Positions 10,358 through 20,000 of a stretch of DNA of 64,000 nt are shown in pieces. Under the pieces are notes generated by a model. That model saw only the letters and a program-made list of their open reading frames with translations, did not search any database and was not told the DNA's origin. The position numbers and the translations under genes were made by a program. Location of the stretch: NCBI GenBank assembly GCA_018806985.1, contig JADANN010000185.1, forward strand, positions 165,667-229,666, in the 5' to 3' direction. Each line of letters begins with the position of its first letter. Position 1 is the stretch's first letter. Origin of the DNA: Angiostrongylus vasorum. Lineage: Eukaryota > Nematoda > Chromadorea > Rhabditida > Metastrongylidae.

Positions 10358-13300
10358 TCATTGGACGGTGACTGATGCCGAGTAGAAGTTCGATCCAAAG
10401 GGACCTGATTGCAACGCTCGAACCACTCTGTTCACCACTCCTTGCCACATCTCTGTTGACCAATTCGCCATGATGACGTTTGTGGTCGTGAGGGTTCCCG
10501 AAATTGTAGTGGCTGTGGCGGGAACAGGCAATGCTTTATCGCCCATGCCTGTCATACAATTTTCGTTGCATATTGCGGTTACGGTGTTGCCGATGATGAC
10601 GCAGGCCCGCATCATGGCATTTGCCATGACTGGAACAAACTCTTTTATTCAAATGTTTGTTTTTGCTGGCAATAAAATTGATTTTTTCTTTTCATTTTCT
10701 GCATTTTTCTTCTGAATTCAATATGAAAATAAGTGGTGCAAAAACATTACGTCAGATAGTCTCATCATTAATTTTACAATTAAACGCTAATCAATAATTA
10801 AGGGTAACGATTTTGAAGTATTTCAAACCTGTCAGTTGCTCTAACTTAACGCAGCTTTTAACAATCCAAAAATGACACAGCCTTCCGGCGTTGATCAATC
10901 CCTGAGGGATGCGCCGTGCATTCGACTTCACTGAGCATCGCTAGAGATGATTGAATGCTATCTGTCCTTTAAAATCATTCGCGGTGGCCTACCGATGTAT
11001 CAAGTCAGTACAGCTATCTTCCCAGACAAGTCTGGTGCGAATTTGCAGACCTCGTTTGGATGGAAAGCTTGGTGAGCCTGGGTGTGCGACCGATGTCTTG
11101 TGCATTACAGGTCGCGTCTAGCAACTGCACTACACGCCCTGTTCATTAGAATAAGTGAGAAAATGTTTTTTGTCAGGGAAGTGCAACTTCTTTTTGGTTT
11201 TATGTTCTAACAAAGTTTTTTTTAGAATACTTAAGGTAATTAAGCAATACACTGGGGGAATAATTTTACAAGGTAGTTCAAACACCAAGAGAGATTAACG
11301 CTTCAGCATTCGCTCATTTAAAAGACTACAAGTCCTAAGAAACTAAGCTAAACTAATAAGGGGAATGATACACAGTGGTAGTGATGTTCGTCATAACAGG
11401 TATGGTGCTAGTTCGATTTCTTTCCGGACAACCAAGCCACTCCTCCCTCCGGGGCCGGGATATTGGTACCGTTCTTGTCTGAAAAATATCACTCTCTGCA
11501 ATCCTATTGGGAACGCTCCACCCCGGCTATCTCAGGTCTCTAGGGAGAATTGCTCGACCAGCATTCTACTACATTCAAGATTAATACAATTCTTCAAGCA
11601 GCAACCGAAGCCACACGTAAAAGTTGGAAGATCCTCGTGGACAATGGATGCGGGAGGAAACGTATCGAATGTGAGAAGTGCTCGGGATCCGCACAGTAGA
11701 CGTGAAGACGGATCAAATAAAATGTATTAAAAAATAAACAAGACCTAAGAATTTGCTTGTACAAGAAGAACGATGAGTTTTACTCACAGCTTGTCCAAGC
11801 TTTGTAAAAAGAAAAACTGAGCATTATTATAAATTGTATTAAAAAGACTGAACACAGTGATATTTTGCCAGTTTCGCAGTCTTGATAGCTCACTGGCTTC
11901 TTCAGGAAGATTTTGCCTCCCTCAACTACAGCTCCCACTGTATTACTCTCACGTGAGACTTTTGTCCCCGCTGTACTTTCCAATAGCAGAAAGCGAGGAA
12001 ATAAATTTATTTGGTTTCCTCTCTGTAGACGCCGAATTCCTGGTGCCAAAAAGAGCATTTTTCTAAAAAAGGATTGTTATCATTGCTGTTTTCAAACACT
12101 ACAATTTACAATTTAGAGTGACATCAACAATCTCTCGCTAGGGTTGTTTGGGTTGATTCTCTTGATTGTTGAGAATTCATCAACTGCCCTCATGCTATTT
12201 TTTAAAAAGAGATGTTAGGCGTCCACACAGAGAAAAGTTAATGATAGTAGCAACAATGATAATAATACAGTGGCCACATTAGTAGTGAATAAAGAAAATT
12301 CGCAACAGAAACGGAACGATAATTCGAAAATTGAATGGATGCGTTAGTCTTAACAAAACACTGGGAAAGCTGTGAGAGTTAGTGGAATGAAAAGCTCCTT
12401 ATCACCTTTGGCCACATTTGGGCTATTCCCGTACTTATCTTTAAAATGGCAAGCTTCATGAGAGTATTCAAATCAGTAACCTTTTTCTAATTTTCGCTAG
12501 CTTTATACGAACTTTTCTGAACGCATTTTACATGTTGGAAGCTTACTGTCCATATTCGGCATAGGGTTCACAGACACAGTCGCGCATTCCAGTGGTTGGT
12601 ACATGACGTTGACAGTGAGTTGACTCAAAATGATTTGGATTATAGGATCGGGTAGCCCGGCTGCACGACCCTGTTGTTCGAGAACATCAAACACCTAAAG
12701 AGGAAGGCTGCGATAACTGGTAGAATTTAAATGAAGCTTTTCAATTAAACTATCTAAGACCATACAAGTCGCGAGAAAAATATAGTTCCGACGAGTCCTT
12801 TGAAAATCGAAGCTTTCATTAAACCCGTCCAAGAAATGAGAACTCACTGCTTGCATTACAATACGCATCACAAATGCTCTGGCTGCATCTGCATTCGGTG
12901 CAATACCGGGGACCTGTGCAGCTGCACCAGCTGCCATTGAGGCGGCCATCTGCACCGGCAAGGCGAAGCCGGTAACGGTGAAGGTCCTTGTGCTCATTGC
13001 GGCTAAATTAAGCAAACTTTTTGTTGAAGAAATATAAATAGAGGAAGATTCCGCAACTTTTTTTTAGTAGATAGATGAAAGTTAGTATTAATTGAATTTT
13101 TCCACACAATTGACTGGAAAAAAATTGTCAAACAATTAAATAAATGGGGATTTCCTTTGTGAAACAACCACAATGATGCTAAGATATTTGCAAAACTCCG
13201 GACCGCAGGTGTCTGCGGTGGGGAACGAACGCACTATTGCCCTTTCCAGGGGAGTGATGCGTTCACCACCACACCATTCGGGTCTTTCGTTTAGCCTGTC

Positions 13301-13885
13301 TCTCAGCTTGTTCTATCGACCATTGCCATCAGCAATCACCCGTCAACGGGATTGACCTGCGGAGCCCAAATCGGCATGATCGTTAGAACTAGCTGAGAGA
13401 CAGGCGAAACGGAGACCCCCGATGGTGTGGTGGTGAAAACGTTACTCTCCGGAAAAGACAATTCTGTGGTTATCTCAGCATCATTGTGGTTGTTTCCCAA
13501 AAGAATACCTTACCGTGAAAACTTGTAAAAGGCAGTAAGTAAAAAGTCAACATTTGTAAATGGGGATTCCTCAAATTCGCCGCTATTGGTAACAAATATT
13601 GGGATAATTTGGCTCAGGCACTACTGGGGTGGGAACGAAGCTATTTCTTTCAAAATATTGTTCTTCGCACTACGCTTGACAGCAAAATACTAGAGATATT
13701 AACATGGTTGAGGTTCATAAATTCATGCTTTAAGTTGCAAATGCTTTTACTACAAGAAAAACATTGTGCTTAATACCTGGTCCTCCTGGTACTACTCCGC
13801 ATCCGAACACTGTAGTGGAGGTGACTAGGGAAAGCAGCAATGGTAGTGTTAGAACATTCGCAATGTTTGCCACACTGTTCATCAT
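10358..13885 (-). CDS. Gene A: intact four-exon gene of a nematode-type secreted family, function unknown
   Basis: Minus-strand exons: 13885-13777 (109 nt), 13002-12848 (155), 12694-12547 (148) and 10629-10358 (272). Donors are GTATTA, GTGAGT and GTAAGC; acceptors are TTTAG, TTTAG and TTCCAG. Phases agree at every junction and give 227 residues. The N-terminus (MMNSVANIANVLTLPLLLSL..) resembles a signal peptide. Next come STRTFTVTGF, a small-residue stretch (ASMAAGAAAQVPG), FDVLEQQGRAAGLPD, CVIIGNTVTAICN with several Cys, and IMANWSTEMWQGVVNRVV ending in SGPFGSNF. Intron 1 holds a foldback element and the 1.9-kb intron 3 holds SINEs. I know no function. Copies B-E share its exons, but only A is undamaged. 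An in-frame ATG at 13933 could add 16 residues, but a TCTTCAG follows it, so I chose 13885. Confidence 0.65.
10885..11160 (-). repeat. SINE S1 in intron 3 of gene A
   Basis: Minus copy of S1. It begins at the 3' mark TTGATCAATCCCTGAGGG and runs through GCATTCGACTTC, GGTGGCCTACCGATG and CTGGTGCGAATTTGC to a worn tRNA-like head near 11100-11150. An S1 copy also sits at the matching place in fragment D (36340-36600), so this insertion predates the A/D duplication. Confidence 0.6.
11370..11725 (+). repeat. tRNA-derived SINE (family S3) in intron 3 of gene A
   Basis: A B-box-like GTGCTAGTTCGATTTC is followed by CCGGGATATTGGTACCG, then TGCTCGACCAGCATTCTAC. The same blocks occur on the minus strand at 48130-48520 (GGAGCGGAGTCGAAC, CACCAATTTCCCGAC). 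The core around GTCGGnAAATTGGTGCC resembles S1, so S1 and S3 are probably branches of one superfamily. The 121-codon frame here is a chance reading. Confidence 0.55.
11780..12500. other. Intron 3 sequence shared with fragment D
   Basis: About 11820-12090 matches 36840-37110 (CTTCTTCAGGAAGATTTTGCC and surroundings). This supports copying of the whole intron rather than of a processed transcript. No gene is seen. Confidence 0.45.
13161..13496. mobile_element. Foldback/MITE-type element, 336 bp, in intron 1 of gene A
   Basis: The left end GAAACAACCACAATGATGCT and right end GCATCATTGTGGTTGTTTC are inverted repeats. Complementarity continues inward through most of the element (CCGGACCGCAG, TTCACCACCACACCAT, GCCTGTCTCTCAGC). 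It has no coding capacity. Related copies are at 17463-17900, 29770-29965 (arm), 31060-31255 (arm) and 31815-31988 (arm). The mobilising transposase is unknown. Confidence 0.7.
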
Positions 13886-13959
13886 TGTGAGGATCACACC
13901 TGAAGATATTTGGATGGTAGTACCTACTGACATGTTCAATTGAAGAGAACATTCCTTTC

Positions 13960-16900
13960 TTTCAGTAGGGTTGTTGAGAAATCGGCGATGGATTTTTTAC
14001 TAGGAATTTCTGCTCAGTGACCGCAACGCAGGTGTTAGAGATCTACTTGACAGTTTTCAAGAAAGAAAAGAAAAATTCTCCAAATTCATCATATTCATTG
14101 CGGTGGGGCTTTGCGTAGAGCACTCCGCTATTCCGAAGCATATAGAAATCGGCAAATGAGGTACAACTTATGGCAAGCGTTGAACGAGAGCGAAGTGTGA
14201 CTGCGATTGCATAATTCATTGAATGCGATGGTTTGTCGTCTGCTATAGTTTGAATTGGGTCTTGGCTATGTGATTTTTATTGTTGTGACATTAAATTTTA
14301 ACTTTCCCACAAATGAGGACGTGCAGAATCGACAAAACGGCGTCGTTAAAAAATGCGCTGTTGGGAAAAAACTCTACCCGAGAGATTTATCGAATGACAA
14401 AAAAGGAAACACAGCCTTCCACAAGCAGCATTCCCTACCGGCAAATAGCAAAAACGCAAAAATCGCACTCATTTGGCTACCATGGGTTTTTTTTCAAATT
14501 TACTGTGGTACTGAGATTCCTGTCTTTGTGGCAAGCCGGCTTCGTATTCGCTAAGGAGCCCATCTGCAGGATTTCACTGGATTGAAGAATCGCGTCGTGA
14601 AAAAATCAACTGCATCAGGGCATGAAGTGTTGCCAGCTCGTGCACTTATCCTGCACTTTGGTGAAACAGACGTTCCGCTGAAATGAGAAACGGAACTGTT
14701 GGAGTGACAACGAGCTAGTGGTTTCCCTTGCGACCTTTTTAAGCGTTCGACATTTCCAATAAAAGCTAATGTTTATGGAGCGCCGTTTGAGTCTCCCGCA
14801 TTTCTCCATCGTGTGCGGGAAAACAAATTTTGTTATTGAAACAGTTTTAACCGGTGGAACATTTCATCTGACGAATAATTGCACTCAGTCGGTTGTTTTT
14901 TAAACAAGGAAGGTTTAGACAAACGATCATTTACGAAACGTTAGAGATTCCTGCATGCTTGTATGACTCTCTTTCTGTTCATTTAGTTAGTATGGTGCAG
15001 AACCTCTGTTGGAGCTGTAGATTGATAGCTAATTAGAAGAAGCGTAGCGAAAACAGCAATTAGACTTCCATTTTTCGTTTAAATTTGCTCTACATCAATA
15101 AATGTTCACATGGAGAGTTTTTCTTCTTTCGCACATAAAATATGGAGAACTCAGCGATACGGAATCATCCGCAGTTCTATGTTTTTATGATCGATTATGG
15201 AAGATGAATAAACACGTTGGTGTTGTTTCGGCGAATTTACCATCGACGATCAGGATAGCCAGAAAATTTTCCCTGCATTTTTTCACACACTACCCTAGTG
15301 AGAAAGCCCACGTTCGTGAAAACAATTTCATCACACTAGAATTCCGCGTGTATCGCAGTAGGAAGTGGTGTGCTGCAAGACACACCTGGACGTCTTCTGT
15401 TCAGTCAAGTCTCCTGTGCACAATAATCTTTCATTTTCCTCGACGGCTGGAAAATTGCAGTGCGTCCATGGGCCAGTTATTTGTAAAGCCTGATACGCAT
15501 TCGGTCGCCTCTTTGGAATCCCCTGGTAAAGTCAAATGGATGCTTCATTCCCATAGGGATTAAACAGTAAAGGATTCCTTTACCTTTTTTATTACCAAAT
15601 TTTCACCTCAGTAGTGCCAATGTTTTATATCGTTCCCGGCTAAACTCGTGAAATTTTGACAAAGCAGCCACTAGACTCTTTCAGTGTTTCGCCGACTGTG
15701 TGACATGATAATCGTTTTCCGAAATTTTCAGTCGTCGATATCAAATTTCTGGGATCCTTCTAAGAGAAAATGCTTATGGCCCATTCGCATGGACCTGCTG
15801 CTAAGGTTTGACGCCAATTTTGGTGTAAGAGGAAAAGAAGGCGTCTTTTTACAAAGAAAATATCAGACGCTCCATAGCCATTCCATTAAGAATATCGACT
15901 GCACCGATCGAAATTTAGGAAGCGTGAAAAACTCTTTCTGTCATTAGATTTGGCAGAAAAAGTTTCATTGAGAGATAGATATCGTCTTCTACCCAACTAC
16001 GATGTCAGACTTTCTTCTTAGCGACAGTGGAGGGTTGGCCGCGAAGAGTTGGTCGGTACTATGAAAATGAGATGTTAATGAGAATTCTCGATACTATTGA
16101 AGATATGTACGCAAGCACAAGACGTCATTTGCCGATATAACAAAATCAGTGGTTTGCATCTTTTCCAAACAACCTTTGAAGTCAATCTGTGGACCGTTGG
16201 TGGTTAAGGTTTGATTCAAGTTTTGCTCCACTTATCGAAGGACACTATCAGATGGGCACGTTCATCGTTGGGACTCATACGACTTCAATTGTTATATGCC
16301 ACTACTTCCGAAATTTTTTTACTCAAGTGCCACCATTCTTCTGTGACGGTGCCCTAAGACTTCGTATGTACATATATCCTATGCAGCTTATGGCCCTTCA
16401 TCTCATGTAAGCACTGAAGACGAGAGCTTTAGAAAAGTGTAAGCTGCTTCGAAAAGAGTGTTTGTTTGATCGCGCTCAGTGAAAGTGAAAGCGCATCATC
16501 TTTCCAAATTGGTGCTGACCTGATGAAGAGGAGTGAAACACTGTCTTCACAGATCGCTAGGTCTCACATACCATTGAATTTGTTTAGAATGCATTCTATA
16601 CTATACGATGCATCTCATAGTTTCTAGTGAAAGGGAATGTTCGTAAGGGCTCCATCTGATTCTCCTCATCTCTCCCGCAATACACAGATAAAATAAAAAT
16701 TGGTTATTGAGCAGATTCATGTGGTGAAGCAACGTTTTTATTTTGAGTAATAAATCAATTCCCTCCATTGATTTCTTTTCAAATGTTTAGAGAAGTACCA
16801 TGTATAAAATGCGAGAAGTACTTGCACGTTTTCTTATTGTCAATTTCTACTGTTGATATTTCATTTCATGCTTGAGGAGCTTTGGTACTGTAATAGAGAC

Positions 16901-17400
16901 ACTGAAAATAAGTGCTTGATAGAATAGTCATATCCATTCCTAGTTCAAAGCTAATCTGCATCAATGATGTTAATCAATTTCCAAAAATTTTTCCCACCAG
17001 GTAGGAGTGAAAGTCTTTCGGCAATTCAGAAAGCTTCTGCGTAGTAGACGATTATTTGGCGTGATGGTTTCTAAAACCTTCAACGGGTGACTTCTGAAAA
17101 GAGAATTGGGAAATTTCGTAAGATATTTTCGTCAGAACGCTTGCTCTCTTATGGTAGAGGTCACACTTTGTCAAGCTTCCATCGAATTCCAATGTCATGA
17201 CAATTCTCGGACAACGAGTTTCACACGGAACTCTGTTTCCAAACAGAACCATTCGAAGGCTCAGTCACCGTTGTGAAAGCATCACTGCCTTTATGGCATT
17301 TTTAATAAAGATGAATAAGCAGTTCCGCATTGTTTTATTGAATTTCTGAGCAACGAGCAGTTTGGCTAGAAGATTCTGCTCGCACTTTCCACACACAACC
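13960..17400. other. Upstream flank of gene A; duplicated, no gene recognised
   Basis: Parts match the upstream flanks of genes B and C in inverse: 14250-14560 with 38060-38340, 41130-41450 and 58340-58640; 16180-16330 with 39000-39160 and 55430-55560. Frames at 14255-14585, 15102-15563 and 15684-15947 are not preserved as frames in the other copies, which argues against coding. Regulatory elements of the family may lie here, but none can be named. Confidence 0.4.
15290..15545 (-). repeat. Dispersed repeat S2 (SINE-like), minus copy
   Basis: Matches 39895-40080 and 57130-57330 in inverse: CGCGTGTATCGCAGT, GACGCA/CGTCCATGGGCC, CTGATACGCATTCGGTC. Its 3' block (GACTGAATGCGTAT in plus sense) resembles S1. 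It occupies equivalent flanking positions in copies A, B and C, so it predates the duplications. Confidence 0.5.
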
Positions 17401-17462
17401 GTAATCAGACAGAGAAGGCTATTGGAGATAGATTCCACTGCTATCAATGTTTTGGTTCAACA

Positions 17463-17900
17463 ATAGTATGACTTCAATGAAGCTGAGATATTTGCAAAAC
17501 TCTGGACCACAGGTGCTTATGGTGGGGAACGAACGCGCTATTGTCCTTTCTTGGGGGTAACACGTTCACCACCACACCATGGCAATCCTTCGTTTCGCCT
17601 GCTTCTCAGCTAGTTCTATCGATCTTTTGCCATCAGCAATCAACCGCCAACGGGATTGAACTGGGGGAGTCCAAATCAGCACTGGGCCCAGTTAAGCTGA
17701 GGCTGTAGTTATAATCACGATTGCTGATAGCAAAAGATAGATAGAACTAGCTGAGAGAGAGGCGAAACGAAGGAGCCGCATAGTGTGGTGGTGAAGCGCG
17801 TTACTCCCCGGAAAAGGACAATAGCGCGTTCGTTCCCCACCTTAGGCACCTGCGGTCCAGAGTGTTGCAAATATCCCAGCTTCATTGAAGTTATATTTCG
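17463..17900. mobile_element. Foldback/MITE-type element
   Basis: Long inverted arms: GAAGCTGAGATATTTGCAAA...GTGGGGAACGAACGCG on the left and CGCGTTCGTTCCCCAC...TTGCAAATATCCCAGCTTC on the right. The centre holds TGCCATCAGCAATC / GATTGCTGATAGCA. Same family as 13161-13496 but about 100 bp longer. At 17888-17945 it abuts sequence matching the palindromic element at 29557-29716. Confidence 0.65.
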
Positions 17901-17949
17901 CAATACACCTCTGCCATTAAAAAGAGTAGACAGTAAATAAATAGGTGAA

Positions 17950-20000
17950 AAAGGGTAGACTGTTCATTTCAAAATTAGCAGTGGGTACAGTGTTTATTGC
18001 ATCCTAATTCTACACTGAACTAATTAATACTTTTTTTCAGGTATTCTTCACTCCTTTTCCAAGTGTTCCTACTAACGCAAAAAAAATGAGACATAGCAAT
18101 ATTGTCAATTAATATTACGCATGACGAAACAAAAAACACAATACTGTGAAAGCATCAGCCCTTTAAGGAGGTTTTGCAAACGATAAAAAAAAGTTGAATA
18201 GGCTACTCTGTATTACTTTAAGGAATTTGTGAGCGACAAACAGTTTCGCACCAGTTTTCCGCTTCGTCAATCGTATGAGTTATATCGCCATTCCTTCGAG
18301 CAGAGGCTTTTGGAAAAGCTAACCCTACCTTTCTAGGACTCCGTCCATTACCAGGTCGAGATAATCGCCTTGCGATTTCCCTGCTACCGTTTCGAATTTC
18401 AAATCTTTTTTATTGGGGCGGAAGGGGTCGGGATAGCTCAACGGGCTATGCCGCCTGCTATCATTTCACCTCTGATGAGTATGAGAAGGACGTCATCTAA
18501 AGAGAAGAAAGACATATCAGATAGCGTACAACCGTTTCAAAACGATGTTGAGTGGATCGCTGAGAGCGCAATCTTAAGTAAATTGCAGTGATGGACTTTC
18601 GGAGGCTTGAAAATTGCAATATTGTTGGTCGGCTCCGGAAAGATATGTTTGTTGTAAAAAAGATACCTTTTTCGTGTCGGCTAGAATGCGTGACTTTTTT
18701 TAATCGTTCTGGTGAGACTGGGGGAAGGGGTAAAAGAAGAATGTTTGACTGCGGAAATAGCGGCAGTGTAGTATCGAACAGAATGGTGTTAATTACATAC
18801 TGTTCAGATAGGGGGTTATAGTGAAAATGAAATGTGTAGGAGGGCTTATTGCCTCTGCTAACGGTATGCAGAAGCACATGATAACCCTGGAAGTAGTGGA
18901 TGGTCTCTGAATTCCAGAGTAATGCAAGCAGTTTTCTATCGAAGCCAATGATCAATTTCGAATCGAGCAAGTGGAGATTTCAGAAAAGAGCGATTAATCC
19001 TTTGCGAAAAGAGGACAGACTGCGGTGAACCATTCAGGGATTTCTGGCTCATTTTCGAAAGCTCGCAGAGTTAGTCATTGAATCCGTTATAAAGCGCTGA
19101 CCACAAAATTCACCTTATACTTTGCATACTTATTTGATATTTGAATGGCCCGTCCTCACTAGTTGTGGGGCCCCAACAAAATTTCCGCTTTTTCGGAGTT
19201 TCGCTTGTTTATATGTTGTGGCTGTCTGGAGTCACGAGGTCAAGGTCAGCCTAGTCAAAGTCTTCTTCAGGTCGTCACCAACATAGGCTTTGCCCGCCCT
19301 TGTGGATCACATGGAGATTTCGCACTATGCGACTAGTTTGATATCAGTCCGGTAATGGATCAAGGTGTTGGATTACTCTTAGCTGGGCTTCCTAATGGAA
19401 ACGCCGGACTTCTTCTCAGCTTAGGGGGTCTCGCTGGAGGGTGAATCCTTCGGTGAACATCGCAGCCGACACCCACAAACACCTCCCAGCGACGATGGGG
19501 CGGTGAACCATCGGGAGGACACCTTGTGTGTGTTGAGAACACTTCGTACACGCTACCGTAATTAGAGAGCTCCCGTTGAAAAATATTTCCCTGTTTGTCA
19601 CTTTAGCAGTCGCGTGAGTACCTTACATCGTTATTGCCATTAAGCGGTAGTGTTTCGGAAAAAGCAAATTTTGGACTGTCTAGTACTTCCTCGCTCGAAA
19701 ATTGGGATAGACGACTTTCGACCTCGTCGAGCCATATCAAATTTAGATTGTTTCCCTCAGTAAAACATATCCACCTTACTTGGCATCGCCTTATTGCCAC
19801 GCACTTGCGTCAGTTTTAGAAAAATTATAGAAGCGGATCATCTTAACGCAATGGAAAACATCAGTCGGTCCAATTTTTCGAAGAACCAGCACGACTCAAT
19901 TGGCGCAGTATTAATGCAGCAGTCGAAAGGGGTGGGGATTTAACTCAATTCTAATGCGGAAAAAACTCCGCAAGAAATTTTCTGACAAAGTACTCCGCCT
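17950..20000 (+). repeat. Tandem repeat unit 1, left part (R2, F1, R4 blocks)
   Basis: This block pairs in the same orientation with about 23340-24545. Shared pieces are: GCAGTGGGTACAGTGTTTATTGC; the R2 block with GATCGAGATAATCGCC-type sequence; the F1 repeat; and the R4 block from TTAGAGAGCTCC to AACTCAATTCTAATGCGG. Its continuation lies beyond the RTE insertion, from about 22530. R2 has a tRNA-A-box-like GGATAGCTCAACGGGC at 18429-18444 and may itself be a SINE. Confidence 0.55.
19135..19530 (-). repeat. F1 SINE-like repeat, minus copy
   Basis: Starts at the 3'-tail mark (ATTTGAATGGCCCGTCC...GGGGCCCCA) and runs to the head (CATCGCAGCCGACACCC). Internal marks are CCCTTGTGGATCACATGG and AGCTGGGCTTCCTAATGG. 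The frames on the minus strand here are repeat readings. Confidence 0.6.

Larger units (their letters stand above)
6550..18700 (-). repeat. Segmental duplication copy A (inverted relative to 53.9-63.4 kb)
   Basis: Matching blocks with the partner at 53.9-63.4 kb, read in reverse, are: 6550-7160 with 62750-63375; 7540-8580 with 61215-62260; gene A with gene C; 13.95-14.6 kb with 58.33-58.96 kb; 16.2-17.45 kb with 54.64-55.5 kb; and 18.2-18.7 kb with 53.87-54.5 kb. The mariner, foldback elements and some SINEs were added to or lost from individual copies. The ends are approximate. Confidence 0.7.

Noticed and set aside
11365..11730. 121-codon plus frame as a gene
   Set aside because: It coincides with SINE S3, antisense within intron 3 of gene A.
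11860..11910. Another PLE ribozyme motif (minus strand CTGAAGA ... GAAAC)
   Set aside because: The boxes are present, but no GC stem II forms between them and no PLE tail is adjacent. The match in fragment D (36.9 kb) simply reflects the duplication.
15102..15563. 153-codon plus frame as a gene
   Set aside because: It covers the S2 repeat read antisense. The same repeat at 39.9 and 57.2 kb does not keep the frame.
18429..18462. A tRNA gene (A-box-like GGATAGCTCAACGGGC)
   Set aside because: No anticodon arm, T arm with GTTCGA or acceptor stem can be built. The unit is repeated with the R2 block, so it is at best a SINE head.
18497..18970. 157-codon minus frame as a gene
   Set aside because: It spans the end of the R2 repeat and anonymous sequence, has no motif, and the other R2 copies do not keep the frame.
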